From Whitmania pigra (taxonomy: Eukaryota; Annelida; Clitellata; Hirudinida; Haemopidae), in assembly GCA_021613335.1 (NCBI GenBank), contig JAJTWR010000113.1:3212501-3276500 (forward strand): a stretch of 64,000 bases of DNA. The letters are read 5' to 3'. The notes under the pieces were generated by a model that ran no database searches, had not been told where the DNA came from, and saw nothing but the letters and a program-made list of their open reading frames with translations. Numbering within the stretch: position 1 is the first letter of the stretch; the number at the start of each line of letters is the position of its first letter. A program made the translations under genes and the position numbers. Shown one piece after another: positions 52,780 to 64,000 of this stretch.

Positions 52780-53400
52780 TTTATTACTTCAGTCTGATAT
52801 TTCTAATGCTGTAGATTCTGGAGAAGTTCTCATTGCCTCTTTCCTTGATCTAAAAAAGGCTTTTGATTCTATAAATCACCAAATTCTATTTTCTAAACTT
52901 GAATATTATGGTGTTAGAAGCATAGTTTTAAATTGGTTCATTAATTATTTAGAATAATAGAAAACTAATAGAAAGCAAAGGGTTGCTTATAATAACACCG
53001 ACTCTGATGATGTCATTGTAAATTATGGTGTACCTCAAGGATCTATTTTAGGTCCACTTCTTTTTTTTTGTTTATATGAATGATTTCAATTGTACATCTA
53101 ATTTGTTTAAGGTATTATTATATGCTGATGACATTGGTGTTTATATTTCTGGGGACAACATTAATACTCTTATTCAATCTTTAAACAAGGAACATTATAA
53201 TATCAATAAATGGATCATTGCTAATCGACTTTCACTTAACATAGCCAAATCAAATTTTATTACTTTTCGTTCTCCAAAAAAAGGCCATATTTTATGATTC
53301 TCCACCTTCCATAAATAATATTGATCTTATAAGAGTCACTAGCTTTCGTTATCTTGGTATTATACTTGACGAACACCTATCCTGGCTTGAACACCTGGAG
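52780..53400 (+). pseudogene. LINE reverse transcriptase fragment, frameshifted
   Basis: Pieces of a non-LTR retrotransposon reverse transcriptase lie in order but in changing frames: ASFLDLKKAFDSINHQILF and LEYYGVRSIVLNWFINYLE (52661-52957 frame), then NYGVPQGSILGPLLFF (about 53022-53070), then LLYADDIGVYISGDN with the YADD catalytic motif (53076-53297), then RVTSFRYLGIILDEHLSW (about 53330-53390). The order and motifs fit the Jockey/CR1/I group. At least three frame breaks make it dead. It lies between the two SDR genes. Confidence 0.88.
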
Positions 53401-53762
53401 AAGTGACCAATCTCGGTCTTGCACATCACTTTTTAAACAAACCCCTAAAATAACTGTAATTTTTGGCTGTGACACAGTGGATACGCCTCTCTTCCCCGGA
53501 TCTTAATCTTTATTATTAAATAAAATATACCTTTTTTTAAATGTCAGATTTTTAGCTACCAAAAAAAGATGAAGGTCTTAAGGGATGACACCATAAGTTT
53601 ATCGCACTTGGTGACACCAATCGTAGTAACGCTACTGATTATATGCGCTGGAAAATACAAGACATAGATAGAAGTCATATTATGCAAAATTCTTGTACAT
53701 ATATAAAAATATAAGTCTGAATGTGAAGCAACTTATAATCTTGCTACGTTTCATTTCACAAG

Positions 53763-53861
53763 TCCAACTATGCAAATAAGCATCAATAAACACGCTCTTC
53801 AATAAAATGGGAACAAGTGCTTGACGTACTTGATTGAACCTTGAGTACTTGTACTCCCAAT
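53763..53861. repeat. Dispersed repeat C, copy 2
   Basis: TCCAACTATGCAAATAAGCATC through GGGAACAAGTGCTTGACG and TTGATTGAACCTTGAGTAC equals 18974-19061 with few changes. It is followed by CAATGGTGGATTTAGGAGG, the left end of the MITE seen at 35366. Confidence 0.8.
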
Positions 53862-55022
53862 GGTGGATTTAGGAGGATTAATTGGGGAAGCCTACGTCTG
53901 ATTATTGGCTATAAATTTGACAGACTGCCTGCAACCTTATTTTTTCATGGATCATTAAACTAAATCTGTATGAAATATGTTATATTTTTATATATGTACA
54001 AGAATTTTTCCATACACACGCAAATAAGGATAGGAAATACATCAAAAGCAGCCATTTGCGGACAGGTCAAAAAGCGGCAAATTTTTGAGGACATCATTAA
54101 CGATCCCATATTAAAAACTCTCTGGCATCCCAGTTATTTTTTAAAATATGATAATTAAAACATCACATAACCGACGGTAACACTTTTGACAATTCATTTT
54201 ATAGCATAAAATGCGATGGTAAATTTCCATGAATTTATGTTTTTGAGCCAGTATTGTGACAATGTCTTGTTTCATAGAAAGTTATGCCATTACAATCATA
54301 CCGGTTTCAATGTTTAAATTCAAATATCTATTCTATAATATATGAATTCAAGCATAGCTGACTTTTGTTTCAAGCATATCGTTGAGCTAATACCTCAGAA
54401 GGTTCTCTGATGACAACTCATCTCTAATGTTTATCCAGTTGTTTGGAAGGACTTTTTACTTAACTTTCAGGATCAATAAAACAAAAGCTTAAAGCTTTAG
54501 TAAGGTGACTGATACTTTTTGAAAAGCCAAATTCAATTTTTTAAAGATCTTGTATAAAGTATTTTTCAGTATTATTAAGACTCTTTATCAGTATCCAGTC
54601 TAAAGTCAGCAGGGATTGCTAACACCCCACTAACACCCCTTGCCCCCTTTCAATAAGGGTCCTGCCTTTATAGTATATCAGTAAAAAGATCTGAAAATCT
54701 ATTAAACAAAGTAATAACATAAAGAACAGTTTATATACAAGTAACTTGAAGCATGGTGAGCAAACCATATTGTTAAATGGCAATCACCAATTTTAAAAAA
54801 AACTAGTCATAAACAAAATTTGTTGAATAACCCTTCCTATTAGAGAAACGCTGATTGTAAGTCATTCAGAAAACACAAGTGATTTCAAATATTCTAAGTA
54901 TATCTTTAAAATATTCAGTAACAGTTAGTATTTTAAAATACTCAATATAATGCTTTTGTTTTTAGTTGTGAGATTCTAGAAATATAATTCAAGAATCTAG
55001 AAAGTGTCTTCAGCATAATGAT

Positions 55023-56913
55023 TTAACGTGGACAGGCAGCATGTCTTCCACCATCAACATGGATATGCTCGCCTGTAATATCAGAAGCCATGTCTGATGC
55101 CAGGAATGCAATGGTGTTTGCAACTTCTTCTGGTAATCCTGGCCTGCCTATGGGATGAGTTGTCTTGCTTTTTTCTAAGAACTTTGGGAACATAAACAAA
55201 TAAAAATTTAATGTTACATTAATGGAATAAAGTGTCGATTAAAATACACTTTACTTTCAACACTAACTAAATGTAATGAAGTGTCATACATGCATTAGAT
55301 AATGTGCAAGTTCACTGCTACCTCAGAAGGCCTATGTACTTAGAAGCCATTTGTTCTTTCATGCAATGGAATCTAAGTTTTAAATTAATCATATTGTGAT
55401 ATTCTTTATACTTATTATATTATTTGGACTCTAAATAATATGACATTGTTTTGTTTGCAAAATATAAGAACAGTTGATATGAACTAAATAAACAGTTTAT
55501 TCCCACTCGAATAGGAAATACCTTTGCATACTCTTCATCTGATAATCCAGACTTTTTCTGCAAGCCAGTTAGTATAACTCCAGGGCTATGGATTCAAAAA
55601 TTACAGGACTTACATTTTATTCAAAAAATTAAAATTTTTAAATGATCACTTACTTAACTGAGTTGACCCTAACACCTTTTGCAGCAAGCTCTAATGAGCC
55701 ATGTTTAAAGAACCATAATTTATTAAATATTAAATTTCATTAAAAACTAAACAAAAATACCTAAAGCAACACAACTGGTCAACTGATCAACTGCACTTTT
55801 GCTAATACAATAAGCCAAAACCCCAGGAAACTGAACAGAAATTGGCAAATAATAGTATTAAATAGCCTCTTTATCAAAGAAAATATTTTATACATGTTTT
55901 CTTCCATTCCACAAATTTAAAAATCACTTACTGATCGGGTTCCACAGACACTTGAAACATTGACAATGTTTCCCTTAGTTTTTAACAAATGGGGCACGCA
56001 GAGCATGGTCATGTGATAAACAGCCCTAAAACAATGTAGACAAGTTTGATAATAATACTACTACATACATTGCTTAATTTGATAATAATAATAGTATATA
56101 ATTGTTATACAAACAGAAAAACTGCAACAACTTTTGCTATAATCTTTCTTGTATTGATCAAAATAGCACAAAGTAGGAATAATTTTAATAACTGATCCTG
56201 TTTAATGGAATAATTTCCAATAATACCTGGCATTTACATTCATAACATTGTCATATTGTTCTAGTGATGTAGTCTCAATTGATCCGTATTCCATTATTCC
56301 TGCATTGTTAACCTTAAGGTACCAATAAGAAAAGATTGAGAATATTTAAGGTAATGGTAGTTGGAAACTAAAATAATAAACTGTAACAAATCAAAAAATT
56401 AGCTAAATACAAACACTGTAACTAAAAATGGGTCAAGGTACCAGAATATCAATTCTTTTAAACTTCTCAACAGCAGATTTAACAATATTTTCACAATCTG
56501 CTTCTTTGGCTACGTCTCCCAGGAGTACCAATGGCTGGAAAAAATTAGGAATTATGCTTTCAAAAGACAGTCATATATAACCCAATATTCCAAAACTTTG
56601 TACTTCTTGACCATAAGATTGCTTTAAGCATTCATCTTTTACTGACATCAAACCGGCCTCATTTCTTCCAGTAATTATTAAATTGGCTCCTAATTTGGCA
56701 AACAGAATGGCGCAGGAAGCTCCTATTCCAGTACTTGCACCTGCAAGGAATATATGCATCACAACAGGATAGTAGAATTATGCGTTGATACTTCAGAAAA
56801 CCAAAATCGTACTCGAGAATCAATAAGTTAAGAGCTTAAGCGTTACTAAAAGAATGACAAGCACCTGTTACGAGCGCCACTTTACCGGCGAAGCTTAGCA
56901 TTGAAGCAGCCAT
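55023..56913 (-). CDS. Short-chain dehydrogenase/reductase, tandem copy 2
   Basis: Paralogue of the 49352-51095 gene. Nine exons: 56913-56865, 56740-56604, 56534-56442, 56312-56227, 56025-55932, 55830-55761, 55690-55654, 55585-55522, 55181-55023. Every exon has exactly the same length as in copy 1, giving 262 residues. Motifs: [64 protein letters not shown]. The donor after CGATCA is canonical GTAAGT, where copy 1 has GCAAGT. It is divergent from CYP51 with 477 bp between start codons. Substrate unknown. Confidence 0.93.
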
Positions 56914-57390
56914 GATCACTTTGTAACGGTAACCTTTGGCTGCGCGCTCGTGGGGGCTATTCGGTCACGAACTCGTTACCTTTATTTTAAATGGAATCAG
57001 CAGCTTAATTAGCTCTTCAAATACGGAATTTTAAATGAAATTTTAAATGCATAAATATATAAATTTGATTCATAATTATTGCGTAAAATACAATTTCGAA
57101 TTGCTATGACTATTTAAAGGTTTTTTGTGATGGTATATAGAATACAACAAGGATTGCCTTCAATTCCTGCCGCCTACTTATAAAATAAATTGAAAACAGA
57201 ATTAAGTAGAACAGCCGGCAACTTTTCTTTCAAATATTGCGTGATACTCACGTGAAACTTATTGGATGGAAATGAATGATATGCTTCCAGCGCGCCCAAT
57301 GAGAACCTCAGCTGATTCCAAACTTGTCTCGAAAGTCTGAGGACTATTAAAGTGTACCCTTTAAGCAAGCGCACTTCCCAATACATTGTG
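56914..57390. promoter_or_regulatory. Shared 5' region of divergent SDR copy 2 and CYP51
   Basis: These 477 bp separate the two start codons, so both promoters must fall here or in upstream untranslated exons. The part next to the SDR start is GC-rich (GGCTGCGCGCTCGTGGGGGC at about 56938). No defined box was identified. Confidence 0.45.
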
Positions 57391-59958
57391 ATGGCGAATT
57401 CTGATGAACTCGATTACGCCGAAATATCTAACATAGATTGTACGTTTGTTAATGCTTACTCGTTGTGTTTGGCTGCTATAGCACTCATTTTGATCGGAAT
57501 ATTAGCTCTTAAAAATTATTGTCAAGGAAGTGAAGTTAGTATTAAAATTCTGTTCTGTGAGGATTTCACGATGTAAATTCTGAAGTATAATTGTTGTCAT
57601 GATGTAGCATCAACCTCCTTTTATTCCTTCAAAAGTACCATTTCTTGGCCATTCAATAGAATTTGGAAAAGCCCCGGTCGAGTTTTTACTCGCTGCATAT
57701 GCGAAGGTCACTAACCAAATTTTTAATCACTATTGTAATATATTGTCTCATTACTAACAACTAAAATTGCCAACTTATACGAACACTTATTCATTTAAAT
57801 TACTTTTTATTTAAAGTATGGCCCTGTGTTCAGCTTTACAATGGTTGGAAAAAAGTTCACTTATCTTATTGGGCCTGAAGCTGCAGCTTTATTTTTCAAC
57901 AGCAGAAATGAAAATCTAAATGCAGAAGAAGTTTATTCAAAACTAACAACTCCAGTGTTTGGGAAAGGAGTTGCTTATGATGTTCCAAATGATGTACGAC
58001 TTTATTGAATAAAGGATTTAGTCATTGTTAAATCTTGCTGTCTAATGTTTTGACAGGTTTTCCTTGAACAAAAAAAGCTTTTAAAAACTGGATTTAGTAT
58101 AGATAGGTTTAAAAAACATATTGATCTAATACATGATGAAACTAATAATTACTTTAAGAGGTGGCAAGACAAAGGCCATAATGGTAAGCTTAGAAAAGAG
58201 GTAATTTGCTGAAATAGCTACTTCAACCTGATTTTGCATTTAATTTGCCAGATATTTTCAAGGCATTTTCAGAACTAATCATATTGACTGCCAGCTCTTG
58301 TCTTCACGGTGTGGCTTTGTTGATCATTAAAATGTTTCATTCACACAAAAATGTTATTATATTGCAGGTAAGGAAATCAGGGAAATATTGGATGAGAATG
58401 TGGCTCAGCTCTATTTTGATCTTGATTCTGGTTTTTCTCATCTGGCTTGGGTTCTTCCGGCTTGGATTCCTCTTCCAAGTTTTAAGAAACGAGATGCAGC
58501 ACACTTAAAAATGAAACAGATATTTTATGATGCAATTAAAAAAAGAAAGGAATCAGGGGTGATGAGAGATGACATGCTCCAAACCTTGATTAATGCCACA
58601 TACAAGTAAATGCATGACTTGAAAGCAAACTCTCTCTCTATCCATAGCATCGGTTATTATTGTCAGTTTTACCAACTAAACCATATTATAACAGAAGTGG
58701 AAGACCTTTGACGGATGACGAAATAGCAGGCATGTTGATAGGTCTTTTGCTTGCTGGTCAACACACATCCTCTACTACCAGCTCCTGGCTAGGATTTTTT
58801 ATTGCAAAACATAAGGACATTCAAGTAAATATTGTACATAGTTTATATGATTGCAAAGAGATTTCAAAAAAGTTTGAGCTGCATGAAAATATTTCTGTCT
58901 ACCAAATGGATATTCAACTGTTCCCTTGCAAATTTGAACTTTTACAAAATCTTAAAGAATTTTTAATGCCTTGTCTGGAAATCTAAGCAATCTAAAAAAT
59001 GTAAATCTCTGCATTATAGAAATATTGCATATTCACAACTGCTGGAAAAGCCATTACAAATTCTCATTCAATAATTCTATAAAACACTATTTTATATTCA
59101 CAATTTTTCAGGATGCTTTATACGAAGAACAGCTCCAGGTGTTTGGTGGTAGACAAGACATTCTAACTTATGAAGGAATTAAAGAGTGTCAGCTTTTGGA
59201 ATGGTGTCTCAGAGAAACACTGAGACTCAGACCACCAATTGTTACTATGATGAGAATGTGCAAGAAACCACAGGCACTTGTTAATTTTTCTAATCTTTTG
59301 ATAGGGGTGAATTTTAATTAGCGCAAATTCCATAAATAGATTATGACAGTTTTGAACACCTTTCTGAATATAGGGAAAAAGTCACAAATTGACAGTACTA
59401 TATTATTTTTTTTTGTATTTTAGTATAATGCTTTTATTACACTGAAACAGAAGATTTTCAATTATGTGATTCCACCTGGTCATCAAGTTTGTGTCTCTCC
59501 CACCACAAATCATGTTCTTCCAGACACATGGGAAGACCCAGAAAAGTTTAATCCTTACAGGTTAAAAGATTATGCTCTCTTAAACATTATTTTAAAGATG
59601 TTGCATATCATCGATTTAGAAATTTTAGAAAATTTAGATGGTTAAACTTAACGAAGAATTCAATCTAAAAATGAAAAATTATCTGGAAGTTATTCTGTTT
59701 TATTATGTTTGTTTAAGATTCAAAGGTGGCAAGAGTACTATTGATGATAAGTATTCATATGTTCCCTTTGGAGCAGGACGTCACAGATGCATAGGAGAAG
59801 CTTTTGCATACGTACAAATTAAAACAATTTGGTCATTTCTTATACAGAAATTTAAGTTTGATTTGGTTGATGGACGATTTCCAAGCATAAACGTTACCAC
59901 AATGATTCATACACCTGAGAACCCAGTCATTGCATTTGAAAGACGTAAACAAATCTGA
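57391..59958 (+). CDS. CYP51: Sterol 14-alpha-demethylase
   Basis: ER-bound cytochrome P450 that removes the 14-alpha-methyl group of lanosterol. Ten exons: 57391-57534, 57608-57706, 57817-57993, 58057-58183, 58252-58308, 58368-58605, 58695-58824, 59112-59279 (or ending at 59273), 59451-59560, 59718-59958, giving about 494-496 residues. Seen are an N-terminal membrane anchor ([15 protein letters not shown]), [18 protein letters not shown], the I-helix [13 protein letters not shown], the ExxR of [22 protein letters not shown], the heme-binding [13 protein letters not shown], and HTPENPVI near the end. These are specific to CYP51. The donor of exon 8 is uncertain. It converges on alpha-actinin with 261 bp between coding ends. 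Confidence 0.96.
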
Positions 59959-60219
59959 TGCGGTCAGTTGAAATCAAACCATCCCATCTAGTATTTGCAA
60001 AGAAAGCACTAACATTGTTTTATGCTTTATTAAAAGATAATTTAAGACAACCATGACTTAATTAACATTTTCAAGCTGAAAAATAAATTTTTAAAGGTGT
60101 TTCTCCTGGTTTTCATAAGCAAACAATTTTGAAAAAATGCAAGTTCATGTCTGACTAAACTTCAAATTTTTCGGATAAGCAAGAAAATAGCTATAGAATG
60201 AAGAGTGTTGAAATGAAGT

Positions 60220-63200
60220 CTAGAGGTCCGATTCGCCATAGAGTGAAGTGGCAAATGTGGTGTAATCAAGAGCATCTGGTGGAGCATCTGGACCCCTGTA
60301 GGGTAGCATCCTTCCCAGGCAATAATCAGAATATTCAGGGGGTAGTTCATGCCTGAGTTGTTGAGGGGTGACATAGGGCTGTCAAATTAATTGCTTTAAT
60401 GAAGTAGATATTTTACAGAGATTCAATAAAATGAGGTAAAAAAAACCTTTTCTCCAGCAAGAACTTTGAAAGCTTGAAGAAGTTGTTCTGCAGTTTCAAC
60501 ATCTGATGATTCTTTGGTCATAAAGCTGAGGAATGCCTCAAAAGTCACATATCCCATATTGTTTGGGTCGACCTGTGACATTATTCTCTGGAAATCTCCA
60601 TCACCCTGTTGAAAAAAAGTTGTGAAAGAGATACATCCACATTTTCAATCACTAACAACCTGCTTATTGTCAAGTTTTTTGCAGCCAATAGATATCAAGC
60701 AAGCTCTAAATTCATTTGGATCAAGTCTTCTGTTCTTTCCTTTGTCAAAGTGCAGAAATGACTTTCTATAATCTTCCATTTGTTGGGCACTAATTCCCTT
60801 TGAGTCTCTAGTTAATATCTGAAAAAGAATTCATTTTCTATGCCAATGAGGCATGCTTAAAATTAAGAAAAAGCCATTCATAACAAACCTGGTTTTCAAC
60901 TTCATTGATACTTTTTGTAACAGAGGTTCGGAGTTGCTCCCAACCAACTCTCAACGTCTAGAAATTAGCAATAATTGAATATGTTCTTTATATGTTTGGA
61001 GAATTTCAAAATGTGAGACTCACTTCCATTGTGTAAGCGGTGTATGAATTATCAAAGACCATGGCCTCCTGCATTGCCTTGTTATGAATTTCAAGTTCAT
61101 CAATATTTTTTTCGAAGATGTGTATCTGAAACATTGGATCATAAATAAAATAAAATCAAGATTATGTTAATGCGAAATATAGACTTCTTTCTCAATATTC
61201 TTTAGCTTTTGGAGATGATCTTCAAGAGAACCTTTGCAGCCAAATATGTTGCTGACAGAGTCAAGATGCTGTTCAATCCACTGACCAATATGATTAGCTT
61301 TACTGGCAAAGTTTTTTCTCAGCTGTTCATTTTGTTGCTGCTTCACTAATTCTGCTTGCAACTGAGAATCACGCTCAGGCACCAGTTTTTTTACTATCTG
61401 CCATTTCTGTGATATTTCCTGAAGTAAACATTGTTACCTGAAATATTCTATGTAGATATATAACACCTCTTTCAGACCTCAACAGTGAACGTCGTGTAAG
61501 GATTTGGCAACAGTGGTATGTTATGCTGCTTTGCCAGTAAATGGATGTTATCATTTATGTTCATTATATCCTGATATCCCTTATTTGCACCATCTAATGA
61601 CTTTTTGAACACTTCTTGAAAGTCAATCAGGGCCTTTTGAAATTCATGAGTCCATTAATTAAATTAATAAAACTATGACACTATAACAAAAAAAAACCTG
61701 GATTTCCGGAATTGAATGCACAATAAATAAATCCTGAAGGTCATCATTTGTTGAATCCAGCCAGTTGTTGAAAAGCTAGCAATGTATTGCAGTCTGTGCA
61801 ATGACTTGAATAAATTCAGAATAATAAGATAACTTACACTTGCTTGTTTTGCAAAATCTAAATGCAACTGATCAATTTTTTCCAACTGTTCTTCTGCTAT
61901 CTTTATATGATAAAAGTCATGATTATAAACTAATAAATTAAATATTAATGTAATTATTAGTTGGTTCAAACATAAATTTCAAATGAGAATACTTATATGA
62001 TCATAAAAATTTATAATTAAAGGTAAAACTGACGAGAATTTTCTGTTTTCTTGTTAGGGCTCTGTTTTTCATAGAATCCCAATTTGTATAAACGTCTTTA
62101 TGCTGTCCTTTTATGGAGCCGATATCATAATATCCTAGATTTCTTTTAGAACAATGATATCATGACTTGTATATTTACAGCAAATGAAAAGTTCTCATGC
62201 ATTCATAACTTGTCTTTTCTATTAGTTCACACTTGTAACGATAAAACAAGATACGCTTCACTGCTACACTCGTGCGTTAAAACGAGTAGAGAAGAAGGCA
62301 ATAATTATAACATAATTAGTGTTTCAAATTAGTGTTAACTCACTCCAGCTCCTGAGCAATGTCAGAAAGTTCATCTAATCTTTCTTGGTGAATGTTCAAT
62401 TCGTTCTCAAGTGCCTCATGTTTTTTCTTGTTTGCCTGAAGAATTTCAAATAAGAATGTTTTCTGAGCATTGTTCTAAATTATTTAAAGGTTCCAATCAC
62501 GTCAGCCAACCTTCACTTCATCAAGCCGGCTGTTGAAAAAGTTTTTATCATCAAAATGCCCATCTTTACTCTTGCACCACTGATCATGGAGCTCGCATTT
62601 ATGTCTGAACTTCCTAGCCAGGTGATCCAACCTTTGAAGTCTATTAAACGCAATCAGACAAATAAAACATGTATTAACTAAACTAAAAATCAATAATGGT
62701 CCATAATCTAATTAATGATAAATGACTATAGTATCACTTGACTTTTCGTTACCTTTGCATTTCAGAAAGAATCCATTCTTCATATCCTTTCTCAGCATTC
62801 TCTAGACTCTTCCAAGCATTTGCAATATCCTACAGTTTGTATACTAATCGTTATTAATAGCTGAAGCCACTTTAATAACTGAATCTTTTAAAATTATCAA
62901 AATGTGAATATGCAACACCGTGCATAATTAACGAAATTCACGCACGTTGACAAGTTTGCCTTCAGTGGGTAAGTAAGCAGGCCTGTTGCTGAGACGCAAT
63001 TTAGTTTGAAGAGTATTGAAAGTGGTTTCTAATTTGGCCTTTTCATTTAGCCTGTCCGGTTTGTCGTGGGCTCGATAATTTCTAAACTTGTCTACATTTC
63101 CTTGAGCTAACGTCAAAGTGTTCGATGACGTCCTGTCTTCCAACCATGGCTTTGTTTCAGCAATCCATGTCAACAGCTGTTAAACAATAATAATAACCTA

Positions 63201-63745
63201 GGGTATAATGTTTGATGGAGTTAATTATATTTGGTCGTGAATTATGCGGTTCAATTTTCTTGGGTGTAATTATTTAAATTATGTTATAACAATTCTGGCA
63301 AGTATGAATCATTAATGGAGCAATTTAGCAATTATTTCAGCTGAGATGAGTCAAAATGCTTACATCAGTAGCTAATTTTTCATATTCTTCCATGAGAGCC
63401 TCATTTTCTCTGTTGCTTTTCAGTACTTTGGCAATTCTATTTGCTGCAGTCTCGGCCTTCAATGCAAGCAGTTCAATAAATTATTTACTAATGTTTGTAA
63501 CTTAATGACAAACTTACTTGCTGCGCTCCTGAAAAGGCATGATAGTATGAAGATACATAAGCCATGACGGACCTCTCGTCTGGTTTCACACTTTCCATCA
63601 TAACTGAAAATATGGAACATTATTGTTGTAAGCTTGCTAGACTTACCATTAAAATTACTTTACCATCTGCATCCAACATCCTTGGAATGTCCAGATGTTT
63701 TTCAGCTACTTCAAACGCCAGATTCAAATTAGCCAATGGATTGTC
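60220..63745 (-). CDS. ACTN: Alpha-actinin, 3' part (end of CH2, spectrin repeats, EF hands)
   Basis: Actin cross-linking protein of Z-discs, stress fibres and adhesions. Seventeen exons are in the window: 63745-63664, 63603-63518, 63456-63364, 63176-62946, 62829-62753, 62640-62511, 62435-62344, 62142-62034, 61900-61838, 61775-61698, 61633-61478, 61418-61185, 61125-61024, 60957-60889, 60818-60660, 60605-60447, 60378-60220, together 692 residues. The first ends the second calponin-homology domain ([21 protein letters not shown]). Next come spectrin repeats ([52 protein letters not shown]). EF-hand domains follow ([28 protein letters not shown]), and the end is SLYGESDL, the family's PDZ-binding tail. 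In EF-hand 1 the loop [12 protein letters not shown] lacks several usual acidic ligands. The actin-binding 5' exons lie beyond the window. Confidence 0.96.
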
Positions 63746-64000
63746 CTTAGTAAAATATGATTTCATTTGAGTTCAAATTTCCAACCTGATCGTTATGCTA
63801 AATTATTTTGGTTCCCTAATTCTTGAATTTGAATACTGAATAGTATTATAAATTTTATCTTAATATCTTAATTGATTGTGACTTCACCGATTAATAATAG
63901 ATCATAATAATTTATCTTTAATATTTTATTTAATATTTATTAATAACGACGATGACGACGATGATGATGATGATGATGACGACGATGCTGGGTTCATAGT
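63746..64000. repeat. Alpha-actinin intron with GAC/GAT microsatellite (63946-63989)
   Basis: AT-rich intron sequence running off the window. Near the edge is a short GACGATGATGATGATGATG-type trinucleotide tract. The next upstream exon would lie beyond 64000. Confidence 0.8.

Larger units (their letters stand above)
51096..55022. other. Transposon-rich gap between the two SDR genes
   Basis: Contains repeat B (51622-51765 and 52218-52312) split by a hAT element, a TTA/TTG microsatellite (52390-52437), a LINE reverse transcriptase fragment (52780-53400), repeat C (53763-53861) and a MITE-like tail. The frame 53970-54158 is not recognised. Confidence 0.6.

Noticed and set aside
53970..54158. 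62-codon plus-strand frame downstream of the LINE
   Set aside because: Resembles nothing I recognise and lies in repeat debris.

Overview
This window is AT-rich, intron-rich animal nuclear DNA. Almost every gene is split into many small exons (about 30-340 bp) by short GT-AG introns. I rebuilt the genes by eye from splice sites, reading phase and remembered family sequences. For every gene rebuilt exon by exon, the exon lengths sum to a whole number of codons. ANTP-class homeobox genes (Bar-like and Lbx), an annexin with a PGY-rich head, a bilobal melanotransferrin-like protein and spectrin-repeat alpha-actinin show that the source is a metazoan. The presence of CYP51 argues against insects and nematodes, which have lost it. 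I cannot name the phylum from sequence alone.

Layout: 3' half of a copper ATPase ATP7 (+, 53-3689); STT3B oligosaccharyltransferase subunit (-, 5930-10836); a transposon-rich stretch with a hAT element and a Tc1/mariner-type element (11344-13783); a compact Bar-like homeobox gene (-, 15077-16153); NOP16 (+, 17855-18731); a hAT deletion derivative (19777-20084); ACMSD (+, 21065-24232), whose fourth intron holds an ~885 bp AAT array; Lbx homeobox gene (-, 24640-28687); melanotransferrin-like gene (-, 30802-34627); a repeat-rich gap; annexin A7/A11-like gene (-, 38223-42101) with two alternative copies of one exon; a two-exon unknown small gene (+, 43349-43798); SLC25A26 (+, 44404-45736); NDRG (-, 46022-48412); two tandem SDR genes (-, 49352-51095 and 55023-56913) separated by hAT and LINE debris; CYP51 (+, 57391-59958); and the 3' part of alpha-actinin (-, 60220-63745, continuing beyond the window).

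These are ordinary animal genes with unrelated roles (copper export, N-glycosylation, ribosome biogenesis, tryptophan catabolism, sterol synthesis, S-adenosylmethionine import, cytoskeleton), so no operon-like system is claimed. The points of most interest are the annexin exon pair separated by only 26 bp, the physical linkage of Bar-like and Lbx homeobox genes, a melanotransferrin-like protein with several iron or anion ligands changed, GC-AG introns (one at a site where the tandem paralogue uses GT), a giant AAT array in an ACMSD intron, and a clear population of hAT-type MITEs with 8-bp target duplications, including two copies of one repeat broken at nearly the same spot by different elements.
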